DNA from: Trichomonas vaginalis G3
Taxonomy: Eukaryota; Parabasalia; Trichomonadida; Trichomonadidae
Reading direction: 5' to 3'
Assembly: GCF_026262505.1 (NCBI RefSeq)
Contig: NC_067206.1
Span: 26,613,896-26,677,895 of the forward strand
DNA length: 64,000 bases
The notes under the pieces are model-generated. The model made no database searches. It saw nothing but the letters and a program-made list of their open reading frames with translations, and had not been told where the DNA came from. This document shows, piece after piece, positions 10,801-19,662 of this stretch. The position numbers and the translations under genes were made by a program. How positions within the stretch are numbered: the first letter of the stretch is position 1; each line of letters starts with the position of its first letter.

Positions 10801-10908
10801 AGCAACTAATCGAGTCACTTGTTGGTCATCTTGCAGTGCTTTGTGAACGAAAATGAGCGAATCATTGCTCATTCCCCACAAATGATAGTGCAAAAATTTA
10901 TAAATCAT
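7813..10908 (-). CDS. DDB1 / CPSF-A / SF3b130 family beta-propeller protein
   Basis: A 1031-residue all-beta protein built from many WD-like blades without strong WD dipeptides, as in DDB1 (1140 aa), CPSF160 and SF3B3. The N-terminal half has the MMS1_N-type pattern (YFLGDSNGGLVVALL, then a gap, then AGRGIAAKMMTF where DDB1 has its strand-rich linker). The C-terminus (SKGLIYGTECGGVYRV, a linker, then DPFVDLDNIAILGRLQQQKFENLL) matches the CPSF_A ending, including the helical tail of DDB1. Members act in CUL4 ubiquitin ligases, mRNA 3' processing or splicing. The helical tail favours DDB1, but I cannot separate the three by eye. Start ATG 10908; Met13 is an alternative. Confidence 0.72.
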   Translation of the reverse strand: MIYKFLHYHLWGMSNDSLIFVHKALQDDQQVTRLVAIRNSDGDCLLLVMAQGNTMNLIDPKSFEITEKYPFMSPIVGLEALETESPSVFVLLRNLHWYIFQLPELIAAGSFHTPNLVKDRRFLLPVENYAENGSTCQNPISTAAIRFIENKIPIAIHPQYIAVHIVHNCIHIIPIKQPNNIIILKINYPNIVDIAFIGPVNYSTRLAILCDPEFSRKDYGDEKVAKQRVFVVYSLQRGTTEFKQEFSLDVKPDSHTILPLSPARESSAIVFTLDGVIRITAPEGLNQDVEHITLFLEGLVLLCEHYSEDIYFLGDSNGGLVVALLPTEGRPSSLKLKYTGPLSSIVTIDKSHFSVSNTFGDTTFFYAEFGDNVRKIEPIKTIEATGTVRSLTTLQSGDVRMLAGRGIAAKMMTFHMSMECEKICSFNLDGCLSVFLSSLVSDKDQFLLVMSFLDRTMICQTDGLSFKPITVDGFIENEPTILFTDIDNSKLIQVTSKHVSLFTKEKVTIQLEFEGISCASCVENNLLVCDTSNTVVQFEITDRINEIKKFTINDPILFCSISENGNIALITTRCEVLLYMANSDSPLHFSPLEIDRESPSSLIVLDKENKTELYIGTYDGNLIKVTKDSKTSEKVGDTFVKLTLYKNTIYGSTTTPFLLTKDEILTSIGCDECTEISVCKDIIVTLHNNKLQTFRCNGGRRGYSKLDFTSPDAVDAKFFSPSKCVVLEDVIDKTIQTAKENLTLYKNGKKVLSLPSETGRVSLFDMIELNGKSLIILGLDNCSIRLFDESMSECCIPQKTSGIPTAAIVCNSMLVVAEGKQLSLYNPQFLHTTIELDRVCLIPAHVLATSMDVCNDYLIVGDAIKSISVYKITNDSITLVGGDPQCKGICRVCCFRNFIFASTYNSCLYLFEMNEKGEVNEISGIMTDSMVSVIKSDSKGLIYGTECGGVYRVDFCESNVLLKLRDIFENEKINFCARRNIENRVRFDVEDPFVDLDNIAILGRLQQQKFENLLESAGCSKEEYNNLISNL

Positions 10909-11384
10909 CTAAAATTTTAATATAAAAGCATTTTGCATATGGATAGGAACATTTTCACTCATATAATCCTTTCAAAATAATTCACTTTTCAATAACATCT
11001 CATTTCGGGTTATTGTTCCAGAGGTTATCTTACAAATAAATAATATGCGCATTGCATAAATTGACAGTTTCAAAATATAAATTTCGTCTATGATCTAAAT
11101 TTCAAATTTCTATAATTATTGTCAATAGAATGCATAAAATTTTAGGACAAATGAGCCTTAGTAAAAGCATTGTTGCCATTTTATCAAGGATAGATGCACT
11201 ATAACTTTATGATTATTGATTTTCTTTGTAATAAAGGCGAAATAAACTTGAATAATGAGACAAACAGTTTATTCTATATAGTTAAAAAGTAAGAAGTATA
11301 AATTTCAAGTTTCGTGTAAATAATAAAATTATATATTTCGAAAATTAGGAGAAAAATAGAAATAATAAGGTCAAATACAATACA
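10909..11384. other. Intergenic, nothing recognised
   Basis: AT-rich sequence between two minus-strand genes; presumed promoter of the DDB1-family gene and 3' end of the armadillo-like gene. Confidence 0.45.
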
Positions 11385-12617
11385 TTAAAGCAGGTCAAGG
11401 ATGCCCTGTATCTTTTCATCAGTTTCTTGTGGAGCTTCAGATTGAATCGAAGTCAAGGTCTCTGCTAACTCATCTACATTACAAATATCAGCAATTTTGA
11501 TTCCTGACTTTGACCATGTCTGAACTAATATGAAAAGCAAGGAAACGCAGTCTGCAACAACAGGAGTGTTTTGGCAAGACATAATATCAATGGTATCAGA
11601 TAGTATATTAGTATTAACCAAACTTCCCATTTGTTGTTGATTAAATCCTTGAATGTAGTATTTAATATAAAAAATTGAAGCAGATCTGAGTCTGAAAGAG
11701 AATTTTTGAGTAATATATTGGCAAATTAAGTTAAACGTTTCTTCATCAACTCGATATTCTACGTCTCCAAAGAAATACAAGATTGATGGAGCTGATTCGA
11801 GATTATCACTAAGATTTTCGATCAATGATGGAAAGAAATCAGTTTCATTAAGAGCGATTATGATATCTGGACCATATGAAACGAGAAAATCGAATAATTG
11901 CTCTAATATTGTTCGACCATCGTTAGAAAATGAACTTATTATATCTAAAAACTCTTCATTAACTTCTCCGCGATGATTAGATTTAGATAACATCTTAAGA
12001 ATTGCAAATCCTGATCCAATTGTCGTAGAAGATTTAATTGGATGGTCAATTAAAGAAATTCCGAAATTCCAAAGAATCTCTGTATCAGTATTTTCATCAA
12101 TTTGTTCGATAACGATTTCAATGAATACTAAAATACCATCCAAAATATAATCGATATGATTTTCGAAAAATGGATCTTCTCCATCGCCTAATGATTTGAA
12201 TAACTCGAAGATATGATCGAAAACTTGGTATTTAATTGCTGTTTCTACTATTGGAACATTTGCATCGTGTAAAACGTTTAAAAGCCTTACAAAGTCTGCG
12301 CCTATTAGTGGATCATGAAAGTCAATATGGTTAACGATGAATTCGATGATTTCTTCACTTCCGAAATATTCCATATTTACAATCTTGAGATAAGCCAAAC
12401 ATTGCAAGAAATTAAGTGTATTACGAGGTATGCATATTATATCATTGTCAAATAGCTGCAAATTTTGAACCAATTGTGGAAAAATTTGAGTTACATCTTT
12501 AACATTTTCTAAATCCATATCATAGTTTTGCATTCCTAGTAGCTCTCCCATTTTTGCTCGGTCGAAGTTGCCATTTCTTGCAAAAGCAGTAACATCTTGT
12601 ATATTTATTTCTCCCAT
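11385..12617 (-). CDS. Armadillo-like helical repeat protein, unknown function
   Basis: A 410-residue, acidic, almost wholly alpha-helical protein with hydrophobic helices about 40 residues apart, the look of trichomonad ARM-type proteins. There are no catalytic motifs, membrane segments or signal peptide. ATG 12617 is the first in frame and faces ATG 12694 of the Ser-rich gene across only 76 bp, so the two probably share a bidirectional promoter. Function not recognised; a scaffold role is a guess from fold. Confidence 0.7.
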   Translation of the reverse strand: MGEINIQDVTAFARNGNFDRAKMGELLGMQNYDMDLENVKDVTQIFPQLVQNLQLFDNDIICIPRNTLNFLQCLAYLKIVNMEYFGSEEIIEFIVNHIDFHDPLIGADFVRLLNVLHDANVPIVETAIKYQVFDHIFELFKSLGDGEDPFFENHIDYILDGILVFIEIVIEQIDENTDTEILWNFGISLIDHPIKSSTTIGSGFAILKMLSKSNHRGEVNEEFLDIISSFSNDGRTILEQLFDFLVSYGPDIIIALNETDFFPSLIENLSDNLESAPSILYFFGDVEYRVDEETFNLICQYITQKFSFRLRSASIFYIKYYIQGFNQQQMGSLVNTNILSDTIDIMSCQNTPVVADCVSLLFILVQTWSKSGIKIADICNVDELAETLTSIQSEAPQETDEKIQGILDLL

Positions 12618-12693
12618 CTATAAAAATAAGAGGGGGTAACAAAATTTTTGAGGGTCGAAATATCTGACGTCGTTAAACGGAATATAAGATTTT
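12618..12693. promoter_or_regulatory. 76-bp bidirectional promoter region
   Basis: The only sequence between two divergent start codons. It contains a G-rich run (GAGGGGGTAAC read on the plus strand) and GACGTC near 12667. Confidence 0.5.
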
Positions 12694-14037
12694 ATGGGAA
12701 ACTCGCAATCAGGTATTACAGATGATGAAATTATCGCAGAAACCATGAAAGAGAACTTCATTCTTGGTGTTGTTCAATCTTGCGTTGAAGGACCTATTCC
12801 TTTTACACAAGAAGTTATCAATAAACGTAAATCAACAGTAAACTTTGTAATTATTACAAAAGGAGCTGCTAGGCCAGCTAAAATATGGCATTCTTCTAAA
12901 ATTCTCGTTGTTGCTTTAACTTATCCAGATCCTCCAATCGAATTACACAAATGCTCATTTTATCTCTTCCACGGTCAACCATTCTTAGCTATTTGTGTTG
13001 ATTCTCAAACATATTATCATGGTTGCTTCTTTATGAACAAATGCAGATTCTTTGCTTCTCGCGAAGAGTTTCTCAAGAGAATTCTCACTTGCATTGATAA
13101 CTACGATGATATTCTTGCAAAATATATTATGCCAAAGCAAACAGTTCCTACTATTAAAATGCCTAAATTTGGTTATGCAAATCCATATGAGGAAGACGAT
13201 CTTTCAAGAACGGTCGATCCATTCGAATTCGATTCATCATCGGGATTCCTTTACCATCTTTACGACACAAACCAAAAACCAGAAATTCAAGTTGCAAGAG
13301 ATCTCGGCTCATCTGTTTACGGTGCGATTTCAGAACCAGAATCCGTTAACTACGAGAATCAGAGCGAAGCATCATCTCAATTTGGCATTATTTCAGAACC
13401 AGATACAAAACAAATCAATTTTGCAGAATCCAATTCATCATCCGCCTTCAATCTTGTTTCAGAACCAGAGTCATACAGCTCTATGAGCGGTCTTTCCCAT
13501 ATTACGTCAAGTGGAAGTAGTAATTTCGGTATTGTTTCAGAAAGTGGTTCTTCTCAAGGTTCCAAACGCCGCAAACGCCGTACAAATCATCAAGATCTCG
13601 ATGAGAAACTTGTTAGTGGTGCTGACTCCATTTCTGAAGGAAAACTCCGCGAAAAACCAGTTCCTCGTCAAAGTCAACCTGATGAAGAGCCAATTAAGAC
13701 TCTTGACCAGCCAATTGACCTTGATTCACAAGAATCATTAAGCAGCAGATCACATAGCAGCCACAGCAGCTCTCGCCGCAGAAACAATAATATGAATGAC
13801 AGCGAAAGTGGCGGCGGAAAAAGAAAAGTTCCTGATGTTGAATCCGTCAAATCAATCGATTCCAATAACCATTCTAGTTCGAGACGCAGAGAATATTCAT
13901 CAATGAATTCTGGTGGTGAATATAGTGTTAGTGATGTTCCAAGCATGAAGAGTGGATCAAGTAACGCATCTTCACAAAGAAGAAAGCGAAAACCACAGCA
14001 AATACCAGAAAGTGAAGATAGCGGTAGTTTTCAATGA
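12694..14037 (+). CDS. MGNSQS protein with EPES repeats and Ser/Arg-rich tail
   Basis: A 447-residue protein. MGNSQS fits the N-myristoylation consensus. Residues about 15-145 form a compact mixed alpha/beta domain I do not recognise. Residues 205-285 hold four spaced copies of an S-x-F/Y-G-x-(I/V)-S-E-P-(E/D) motif (near 208, 229, 250 and 276). Then come a basic cluster KRRKRR (291-296), which could be a nuclear signal, and a tail rich in Ser with RRR and KRKP clusters to the end. The C-terminal half is probably disordered and phosphorylated. It could be a membrane-anchored adaptor. No homologue recalled. Confidence 0.7.
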   Translation: MGNSQSGITDDEIIAETMKENFILGVVQSCVEGPIPFTQEVINKRKSTVNFVIITKGAARPAKIWHSSKILVVALTYPDPPIELHKCSFYLFHGQPFLAICVDSQTYYHGCFFMNKCRFFASREEFLKRILTCIDNYDDILAKYIMPKQTVPTIKMPKFGYANPYEEDDLSRTVDPFEFDSSSGFLYHLYDTNQKPEIQVARDLGSSVYGAISEPESVNYENQSEASSQFGIISEPDTKQINFAESNSSSAFNLVSEPESYSSMSGLSHITSSGSSNFGIVSESGSSQGSKRRKRRTNHQDLDEKLVSGADSISEGKLREKPVPRQSQPDEEPIKTLDQPIDLDSQESLSSRSHSSHSSSRRRNNNMNDSESGGGKRKVPDVESVKSIDSNNHSSSRRREYSSMNSGGEYSVSDVPSMKSGSSNASSQRRKRKPQQIPESEDSGSFQ

Positions 14038-14461
14038 GTAAAATTATCAAATTGTTTTCAGAACTTTTTTATTTATCATGAATTTTTTTAAGATTATTTA
14101 GAAGGGCTTCATAATATCAGCTCTAATTTAACAAATCGCACATATAGGTTATGTAAATATACTTCAAGCAAGATAGAGGTTTACAATTCTTTTTTTGTTC
14201 AATCATAAATTCTATATCAAGTCACTGTCTGGAAATTTCTATAAAAATCCATTCATAAAGGTATGTAGTAGATAAATGAAAGTAGGATTATGCTCTAGTT
14301 CAAAGTTCAGTTTATTGAGCTAAATTTTTGTGTAAAATTTTAGGGGATGCCACCATATGTTTTTAAAATAGAAGGAGCCAAAAACTTGTATTAGGATACT
14401 TTGTACTATTGGTATATCAACATTTCATTTTGAGCAAAATTTAAAACTTGAGGGGAAAAAA
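14038..14461. other. Intergenic upstream of uS9
   Basis: AT-rich sequence containing the 3' end of the Ser-rich gene and the uS9 promoter region. Nothing else seen. Confidence 0.45.
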
Positions 14462-14470
14462 CGGTTTGGC
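14462..14470 (+). promoter_or_regulatory. CGGTTTGGC promoter motif of uS9
   Basis: The 9-mer ends 13 bp before the uS9 ATG. The same word lies 15 bp before the eL34 ATG (both copies), and CGGTTTGGT lies 25 bp before the chosen ankyrin start. Confidence 0.6.
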
Positions 14471-14483
14471 TTACCCTTTTGTT

Positions 14484-14906
14484 ATGAAGAGCGTCCAAGT
14501 TTTCGGTCGTAAGAAGACTGCTACTGCCGTCGCCTACTGCTGCGAAGGCTCTGGCCTTATCAAACTCAACGGCACACCAATCAACATGGTTTCATCTGAA
14601 ACACTTCGTGCCAAGATCCTCGAGCCACTCCAGCTTATCGGCGAAGAGTCTTGGGGCAACCTCGACATCCGCGTTCGCGTCCACGGTGGTGGCCACGTCG
14701 CTCAGGTCTACGCCATCCGCCAGGCTGTCGCTAAGGCCATCGTTGCTTACTATCAGAAGTATGTTGATGAAGCAACAAAGACAGAAATCAAGAACACACT
14801 CCTCGGCTACGACCGCACACTCCTTGTCGCAGATCCACGTCGTATGGAGCCAAAGAAGTTCGGTGGTCAGGGTGCCCGTGTCAGAAGGCAGATGTCATAT
14901 CGTTAA
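14484..14906 (+). CDS. RPS16: 40S ribosomal protein uS9 (RPS16)
   Basis: A 140-residue small-subunit ribosomal protein. The N-terminus [19 protein letters not shown] and C-terminus [17 protein letters not shown] are those of eukaryotic S16; the human protein has 146 residues. The C-terminal tail reaches the decoding centre in the ribosome. The start is ATG 14484; the longer frame from GTG 14448 adds residues absent from the family and would place the promoter motif inside the gene. Codon use is C-rich at third positions compared with neighbours, as expected of a highly expressed gene. Confidence 0.96.
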   Translation: MKSVQVFGRKKTATAVAYCCEGSGLIKLNGTPINMVSSETLRAKILEPLQLIGEESWGNLDIRVRVHGGGHVAQVYAIRQAVAKAIVAYYQKYVDEATKTEIKNTLLGYDRTLLVADPRRMEPKKFGGQGARVRRQMSYR

Positions 14907-15585
14907 AAGTCTCTTAATACAATTCTTGATCGAAAGTTATACAAAATGAAATTATTTTTTATCTTTTTCCTAATCAATATAATATTTTGAGTTTTATTTG
15001 AAAAAATTGAGAGTTTTTACTATGTTGGTTTGTTAAATGAAAAACAAAACTCGACTTCTGGAATCTTAATTTAATCATAACATCAATTCTTGAAGAAAAT
15101 TAAAATGACATTTCTAGAATATCTTTTTCTCATGAATACGGATATCAATATAAATGCATTGATTAATAGATTATATTGAATCATGATCTATTTGGATAAT
15201 ACCGAATTTGATTGGGATCAGATGTTAACTAAGCTTTTGTTTGCCATGAGTTAGCTTAGATTAAGAATATGTTTTGAGCAATACATGAACGTCTATATAT
15301 GCCAATAAACAAAAAATTCATGAAAATATCGTTGATTATTACATAATGGATTCTAGTTATGAGGCCAATATAGATATATTATTGTTTTTGTGCATACTTT
15401 TAATTATAGAATATGCCCGATATCTTTTGCAAGAGGCAAGAGCTTAAATGAAGTCGTCGCAAGCTCAACTCAAAGAAAAGGGAAGAGCAAACAAATAATA
15501 TATTTTAATAATAAACATGAAAGATGTATAAAGATGATAAAAAAGCTTTTTTGTTTTCAAGAAATATTTAAAAATTCAAACATGT
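14907..15585. other. Intergenic, nothing recognised
   Basis: A 680-bp AT-rich stretch between convergent genes. A 69-codon open frame near 15390-15599 has no protein-like character and was not called. Confidence 0.45.
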
Positions 15586-16026
15586 TTATGCATCTTTAAC
15601 AAATTTTCTAAGATGGGATAATTGTATGTAAACAGATATTCCTCGGAGAATCCATTGTCCGTTCTGATTGGAAAATGACCATTCGCCAGTATCTGTTTCT
15701 ACATCAATATTCTGGGCATTTGGTACTTCGTTGATCATCTTCTGAAGTTCTGAACCACTGAAGTTAACATCACAAACGCGGATTTTATTTGAATTACCAC
15801 TAATATTGTTTTCTATATTAAGACTTACATGGCAATTGTCTGTTACAGCAATTGGATAAGCAGGAATATCATTTGTAACAAAAGCGATATAATTGTCTGG
15901 ATCTGGTACATCTTTCTTGAATTTTATATCAAAGAAAGATGTTACAATGGAGTCATTGATTGTAAGAATGCCATGCCAAAACGCACATTTTTCCAGCGTG
16001 AATCTTGCAAAATCTTTTGTTGCCAT
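15586..16026 (-). CDS. Small conserved-looking protein, unknown
   Basis: A 146-residue mixed alpha/beta protein without membrane segments (MATKDFARFTLEKCAFWHG at the start; a WSF...GQWILRG strand pair near the end). ATG 16026 was chosen over GTG 16038 because a promoter-like 15-mer lies across 16031-16045, immediately upstream. The strand pattern loosely resembles small beta-sandwich domains, but I assign no family. Confidence 0.6.
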   Translation of the reverse strand: MATKDFARFTLEKCAFWHGILTINDSIVTSFFDIKFKKDVPDPDNYIAFVTNDIPAYPIAVTDNCHVSLNIENNISGNSNKIRVCDVNFSGSELQKMINEVPNAQNIDVETDTGEWSFSNQNGQWILRGISVYIQLSHLRKFVKDA

Positions 16027-16383
16027 TACAATTGTCACTTTTTACAATCGAAAAAACGGATATTATTGAAGGCAATATGAAAATTAACTTCTCAGCAATA
16101 CATTGGGCTTTCCATAGTTTGTGTATCTTACCTTTCAACATCCTATTCTCAAAATCGTTGTCAATGTATAAATAGATTTAAATCTTTGCTTGTTATTAGC
16201 CATGTAATAAAAAATTCTTAATGAATATAGCTAAGACATCTAGTCCTAAACAATACCATATGCATTATCTATTTACACAAATTGTATTAAACCATAGCAT
16301 CAAAAAATTAGTGAACGACTAAATTGAATGAAAATTTTCAGATTGAATAGATTTGAATTCAGTGATATTTTTACTCATTTTTA
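16027..16383. other. Intergenic between divergent genes
   Basis: 357 bp that must hold two promoters; only the minus-strand 15-mer at 16031-16045 stands out. Confidence 0.5.
16031..16045 (-). promoter_or_regulatory. GTAAAAAGTGACAAT promoter-like element
   Basis: On the minus strand this 15-mer ends four bases before ATG 16026. An identical 15-mer overlaps ATG 19243 of the UBX-like gene. Confidence 0.55.
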
Positions 16384-16737
16384 ATGAACTCTTCCCCAGA
16401 GATATGCTTACCAGTTAACAAGGGCAAAGAGGCTCGTATAATTGCTAAGACATTAAAAGATTTTAATTTCAAGAAATGCAAAGCATGGTTCTCACTTTCT
16501 TCTCAGTTTTCTTCTGGTATTAGATTTCCAGAATTACTTTCTATTGCATACGTTCTTCAGCGTATTGTGGAATTGCCTGATATTACCCGTTCTGAAAAGA
16601 GATCATTCCCATGCTTAGTTAAGTGGTTTGATGATAATTGGGAAGCAATTAAAGATCCAATTAAACAAATAACACTTCTTGACGAGAACACAATTCCAAT
16701 CAACGGTCAACGTGAGAATTTAGAACGAATCAATTAA
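16384..16737 (+). CDS. Small protein, unknown
   Basis: A 117-residue soluble, mostly helical protein starting at ATG 16384 (MNSSPEICLPVNKGKEARI) and ending 36 bp before the eL34 inverted duplication. It has an aromatic-rich centre (WFSLSSQFSSGIRFPELLSIAYVL, about residues 35-58). No family recognised. Confidence 0.55.
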   Translation: MNSSPEICLPVNKGKEARIIAKTLKDFNFKKCKAWFSLSSQFSSGIRFPELLSIAYVLQRIVELPDITRSEKRSFPCLVKWFDDNWEAIKDPIKQITLLDENTIPINGQRENLERIN

Positions 16738-17033
16738 TGTATTTTTGATGGAATTTATTCATTAGAATTTCTTTTGAATTTTTAGCCATATGATCATGAC
16801 ATATGACAGTATTGGTATATTGTAGCAGTTTTGTATGTATAAATGTATATAGATGCTATAAAAAAGAAATTGAAGATGATGAATGAAAAGGGAATGAATA
16901 TATTTAATATTATATTTTGTTAGTGTATAAAATATTATTTTTATTTTTAGTTATTAAACATAACAAAACATTGTTTTAACAATTTTAGGGTCCACCACCA
17001 ACCACCCCCTTATTAGACGATAAATATGCTCAG

Positions 17034-17042
17034 CGGTTTGGC
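17034..17042 (+). promoter_or_regulatory. CGGTTTGGC promoter motif of eL34
   Basis: The motif ends 15 bp before ATG 17058 and is followed by a pyrimidine tract, CCTTTCTTTTTAG. Confidence 0.6.
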
Positions 17043-17057
17043 CTTTCTTTTTAGCAT

Positions 17058-17408
17058 ATGGTAGACAACAGGTACACTCTTCGCCGCTCCCTCGGATTCC
17101 ACACAATTCGTAACCGCGTCGCTCCAGTTCGTACACCAGGCAACAAGCTTGTCGCACACTACATTGCTAAGCGCCAGAATGGCCCACACTGCGCCGAGAC
17201 AGGCAAGCGCATCAACGGCATCAAGTGCGTCAAGACATGCGAGCTCCGCCGCATGAAGAAGAACCAGAGAACAGTTTCTCGCCCATATGGTGGCGTTTAC
17301 TGCGGCTCTGTTGTCAAAGACCGTATCATCAACGCTTTCATGGAAGAGGAAGCTCGTGCCGCCCAGGAGCGTAAGATGGCTAATGAACAGAAGAAGAAGG
17401 GCAAGTAA
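17058..17408 (+). CDS. RPL34: 60S ribosomal protein eL34 (RPL34), intact copy
   Basis: A 116-residue large-subunit protein; the human protein has 117. Family features are RYTLRRS..HTIRNRVAPVRTPGNKLVAHYIAKRQNGP (written with gaps), the zinc-ligand-like Cys at CAETGKRINGIKCVKTCELRR, and the basic tail ERKMANEQKKKGK. Codon use is C-rich like uS9. It shares a head-on inverted duplication with a second, altered copy 356 bp downstream. Confidence 0.96.
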   Translation: MVDNRYTLRRSLGFHTIRNRVAPVRTPGNKLVAHYIAKRQNGPHCAETGKRINGIKCVKTCELRRMKKNQRTVSRPYGGVYCGSVVKDRIINAFMEEEARAAQERKMANEQKKKGK

Positions 17409-17492
17409 ATTAACTTCCTTTTTATATTAAATTACATTAAAAATATCAGAATGCTTTTTTGAAATCAAACAAATTCACGAAAATTTACTAAA

Positions 17493-17701
17493 ATTCTCCT
17501 TACTTCTAAAAAATTTATACCAAAAATATATTTTTATTCTAAGCTTATTTGAATGGTGAACACCTACATATTTGAGCTTCATATTCGATCTATTGGCTCA
17601 CTATAGCTCAATTGAGAAAAAATTATCCAGACAAATATATCAAAATGGGTTCTATGATTAGTATGAATGAGGATTTATGTAAATTTAATTCATGAAGAAG
17701 A
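17493..17701. other. 209-bp spacer of the inverted duplication
   Basis: Unique AT-rich sequence separating the two arms; both eL34 genes converge on it. Confidence 0.8.
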
Positions 17702-17763
17702 TTTAGTAAATTTTCGTGAATTTGTTTGATTTCAAAAAAGCATTCTGATATTTTTAATGTAAT

Positions 17764-18135
17764 TTAATATAAAAAGGAAGTTAATTTACTTGCCCTTCTT
17801 CTTCTGTTCATTAGCATTCTACGCTCCTGGGCGGCACGAGCTTCCTCTTCCATGAAAGCGTTGATGATACGGTCTTTGACAACAGAGCCGCAGTAAACGC
17901 CACCATATGGGCGAGAAACTGTTCTCTGGTTCTTCTTCATGCGGCGGAGCTCGCATGTCTTGACGCACTTGATGCCGTTGATGCGCTTGCCTGTCTCGGC
18001 GCAGTGTGGGCCATTCTGGCGCTTAGCAATGTAGTGTGCGACAAGCTTGTTGCCTGGTGTACGAACTGGAGCGACGCGGTTACGAATTGTGTGGAATCCG
18101 AGGGAGCGGCGAAGAGTGTACCTGTTGTCTACCAT
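17764..18135 (-). CDS. RPL34: eL34 (RPL34), second copy with altered C-terminus
   Basis: Identical to the first copy for about 104 residues, then a net one-base loss near 17818-17826 shifts the frame. The basic tail KMANEQKKKGK is replaced by RMLMNRRRRASKLTSFLY (123 residues in all). The replacement is also basic, so function is not excluded. The same promoter motif lies upstream. It could be a decaying duplicate, a functional variant or a base-calling error within a repeat that is hard to assemble. Confidence 0.85.
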   Translation of the reverse strand: MVDNRYTLRRSLGFHTIRNRVAPVRTPGNKLVAHYIAKRQNGPHCAETGKRINGIKCVKTCELRRMKKNQRTVSRPYGGVYCGSVVKDRIINAFMEEEARAAQERRMLMNRRRRASKLTSFLY

Positions 18136-18150
18136 ATGCTAAAAAGAAAG

Positions 18151-18159
18151 GCCAAACCG
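18151..18159 (-). promoter_or_regulatory. CGGTTTGGC motif, second eL34 copy
   Basis: Mirror of 17034-17042 within the duplicated arm. Confidence 0.6.
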
Positions 18160-18586
18160 CTGAGCATATTTATCGTCTAATAAGGGGGTGGTTGGTGGTG
18201 GACCCTAAAATTGTTAAAACAATGTTTTGCTATGTTTAATAACTAAAAATAAAAATAATATTTTATACACTAACAAAATATAATATTAAATATATTCATT
18301 CCCTTTTCATTCATCATCTTCAATTTCTTTTTTATAGTATCTATATACATTTATACATACAAAACTGCTACAATATACCAATACTGTCATATGTCATGAT
18401 CATATGGCCAATAATTCAAATCAATATCTAGAAAATAAATAAGAGCGATTTTTTTCACTTTATATGACCTAAAAAGCTAATATAAATCTGCAAGGGTGTG
18501 TAAAATGGCAGTACCAGTAGTCTCTGATCACATCAAGTAAAAAATTATTTAAATATACAAAAGTTAAATGAATAAATAACACGTTT

Positions 18587-19243
18587 TTAAATAAGTCGAA
18601 CAAACCACAATACTCTGTTTTCTGAAATTACATTTGATAACTGTACATTCGGATCTTTTTCATTTCCGTCAATATCAATTAAAATAAACGAGCCAAGCTT
18701 AATTTGGTCCTTTAAAACGTTATCATTTGCTGCAACCCAAACGTAAACATTTTCAATTTTATCATCTCTTGGGAAATTTCGATTTATACGAACGCCATTA
18801 TGAAGAATAACAGCAATATGAAATCCTCCAACTTGTTGTGGAGGTAAATTTTTGTACATTTGCTGTACAGAATCTGAATAACGTTTTTCTTCGTCTATAA
18901 TTAAAGTCTTCACTAATTTCTGACGATTTTTAAGTAATTGTATTGATGAACGCATATTCCTTTCTTCCATAATTTCATCATCACTTTTTACTTTTCTAAT
19001 TTGTCTGTAAATAAATTCATCGTTAGATACTGTTGCTCTTTCTTGATATGGGCCAGTAGGATTTATTGTTACTTTCTTTTTAGATTCTACATTTGATTTA
19101 ATTTCTTCAAAACTGCGGCCATAACTTTCACCAAGTGCAACCACATAACTCTGGAATTCTTCGAAATCCATTTTATTGATTATTTTCTCATCAATTCCGT
19201 TCTTAATTAATATTGCTTTTAATTCAGGTGTTTTTTCGCCCAT
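18587..19243 (-). CDS. UBX-like domain protein
   Basis: A 218-residue protein with a helical N-terminus (residues 1-45 resemble a UBA-like three-helix unit), a charged middle and a C-terminal beta-grasp region (about 140-218: FHIAVILHNGVRINRNFPRDDKIENVYVWV, written across the first two strands, then an LxFVRLI end) that reads as a UBX domain. UBX proteins are p97/Cdc48 cofactors. The FPR turn that contacts p97 is seen here as NFPRDD between strands, which is supportive. ATG 19243 is chosen over GTG 19249. The assignment is by fold pattern, so moderate. Confidence 0.6.
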   Translation of the reverse strand: MGEKTPELKAILIKNGIDEKIINKMDFEEFQSYVVALGESYGRSFEEIKSNVESKKKVTINPTGPYQERATVSNDEFIYRQIRKVKSDDEIMEERNMRSSIQLLKNRQKLVKTLIIDEEKRYSDSVQQMYKNLPPQQVGGFHIAVILHNGVRINRNFPRDDKIENVYVWVAANDNVLKDQIKLGSFILIDIDGNEKDPNVQLSNVISENRVLWFVRLI

Positions 19244-19256
19244 TGTCACTTTTTAC
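19242..19256 (-). promoter_or_regulatory. GTAAAAAGTGACAAT promoter-like element
   Basis: The 15-mer is identical to 16031-16045 and its last two bases are the first two of the start codon, so transcription likely begins within a few bases of the ATG. Confidence 0.55.
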
Positions 19257-19662
19257 TAATTTATTTTCCTCCCAATCTATGGAAATGAAGCAATTTTGGA
19301 GAGTCATAATTATGTGAAAGTATTTATAATACGAATGCAGATATGTTTGTATTATAGAGATATCATAAAAAGATTTTGACGAATAAAAATGAGATTGCAA
19401 TATATTGACTTTCCATAATGATATCTATGTATATAGATGCTATCCAAATAATCACAAATAGCATAAAAGCATTATTGTATGCTTAAACCAGCGAGTTTGA
19501 ATACTACTCAGATATTTTAGCAACATGTCCTATTTTTGCAATGATTTGGACATGAGATTTTGAAATCACAATCTATCTGAATTGATTCACTATTGGTTCA
19601 CTAAACAAACAGTATAACAAATATATCAAATTACAAAAAAATATTTATTAAATTACAATAAA

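Larger units (their letters stand above)
16773..17492 (+). repeat. Left arm of eL34 inverted duplication
   Basis: 720 bp including the whole eL34 gene, its promoter and flanks. It is repeated in reverse at 17702-18420 with only a few differences (for example one substitution near 16856 and one near 16960, and a small change near 17372). Confidence 0.93.
17702..18420 (-). repeat. Right arm of eL34 inverted duplication
   Basis: Reverse complement of 16773-17492, over 99 percent identical by eye. Similarity ends abruptly at about 18420, inside the region upstream of the copied gene. Confidence 0.93.

Noticed and set aside
15390-15599. 69-codon plus-strand frame
   Set aside because: Biased AT composition, no conserved features, and overlaps the 3' end of a better minus-strand gene.
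16954-17157. 67-codon frame opposite eL34, repeated at 18036-18239
   Set aside because: It is the antisense shadow of the eL34 5' end, duplicated only because the gene is.
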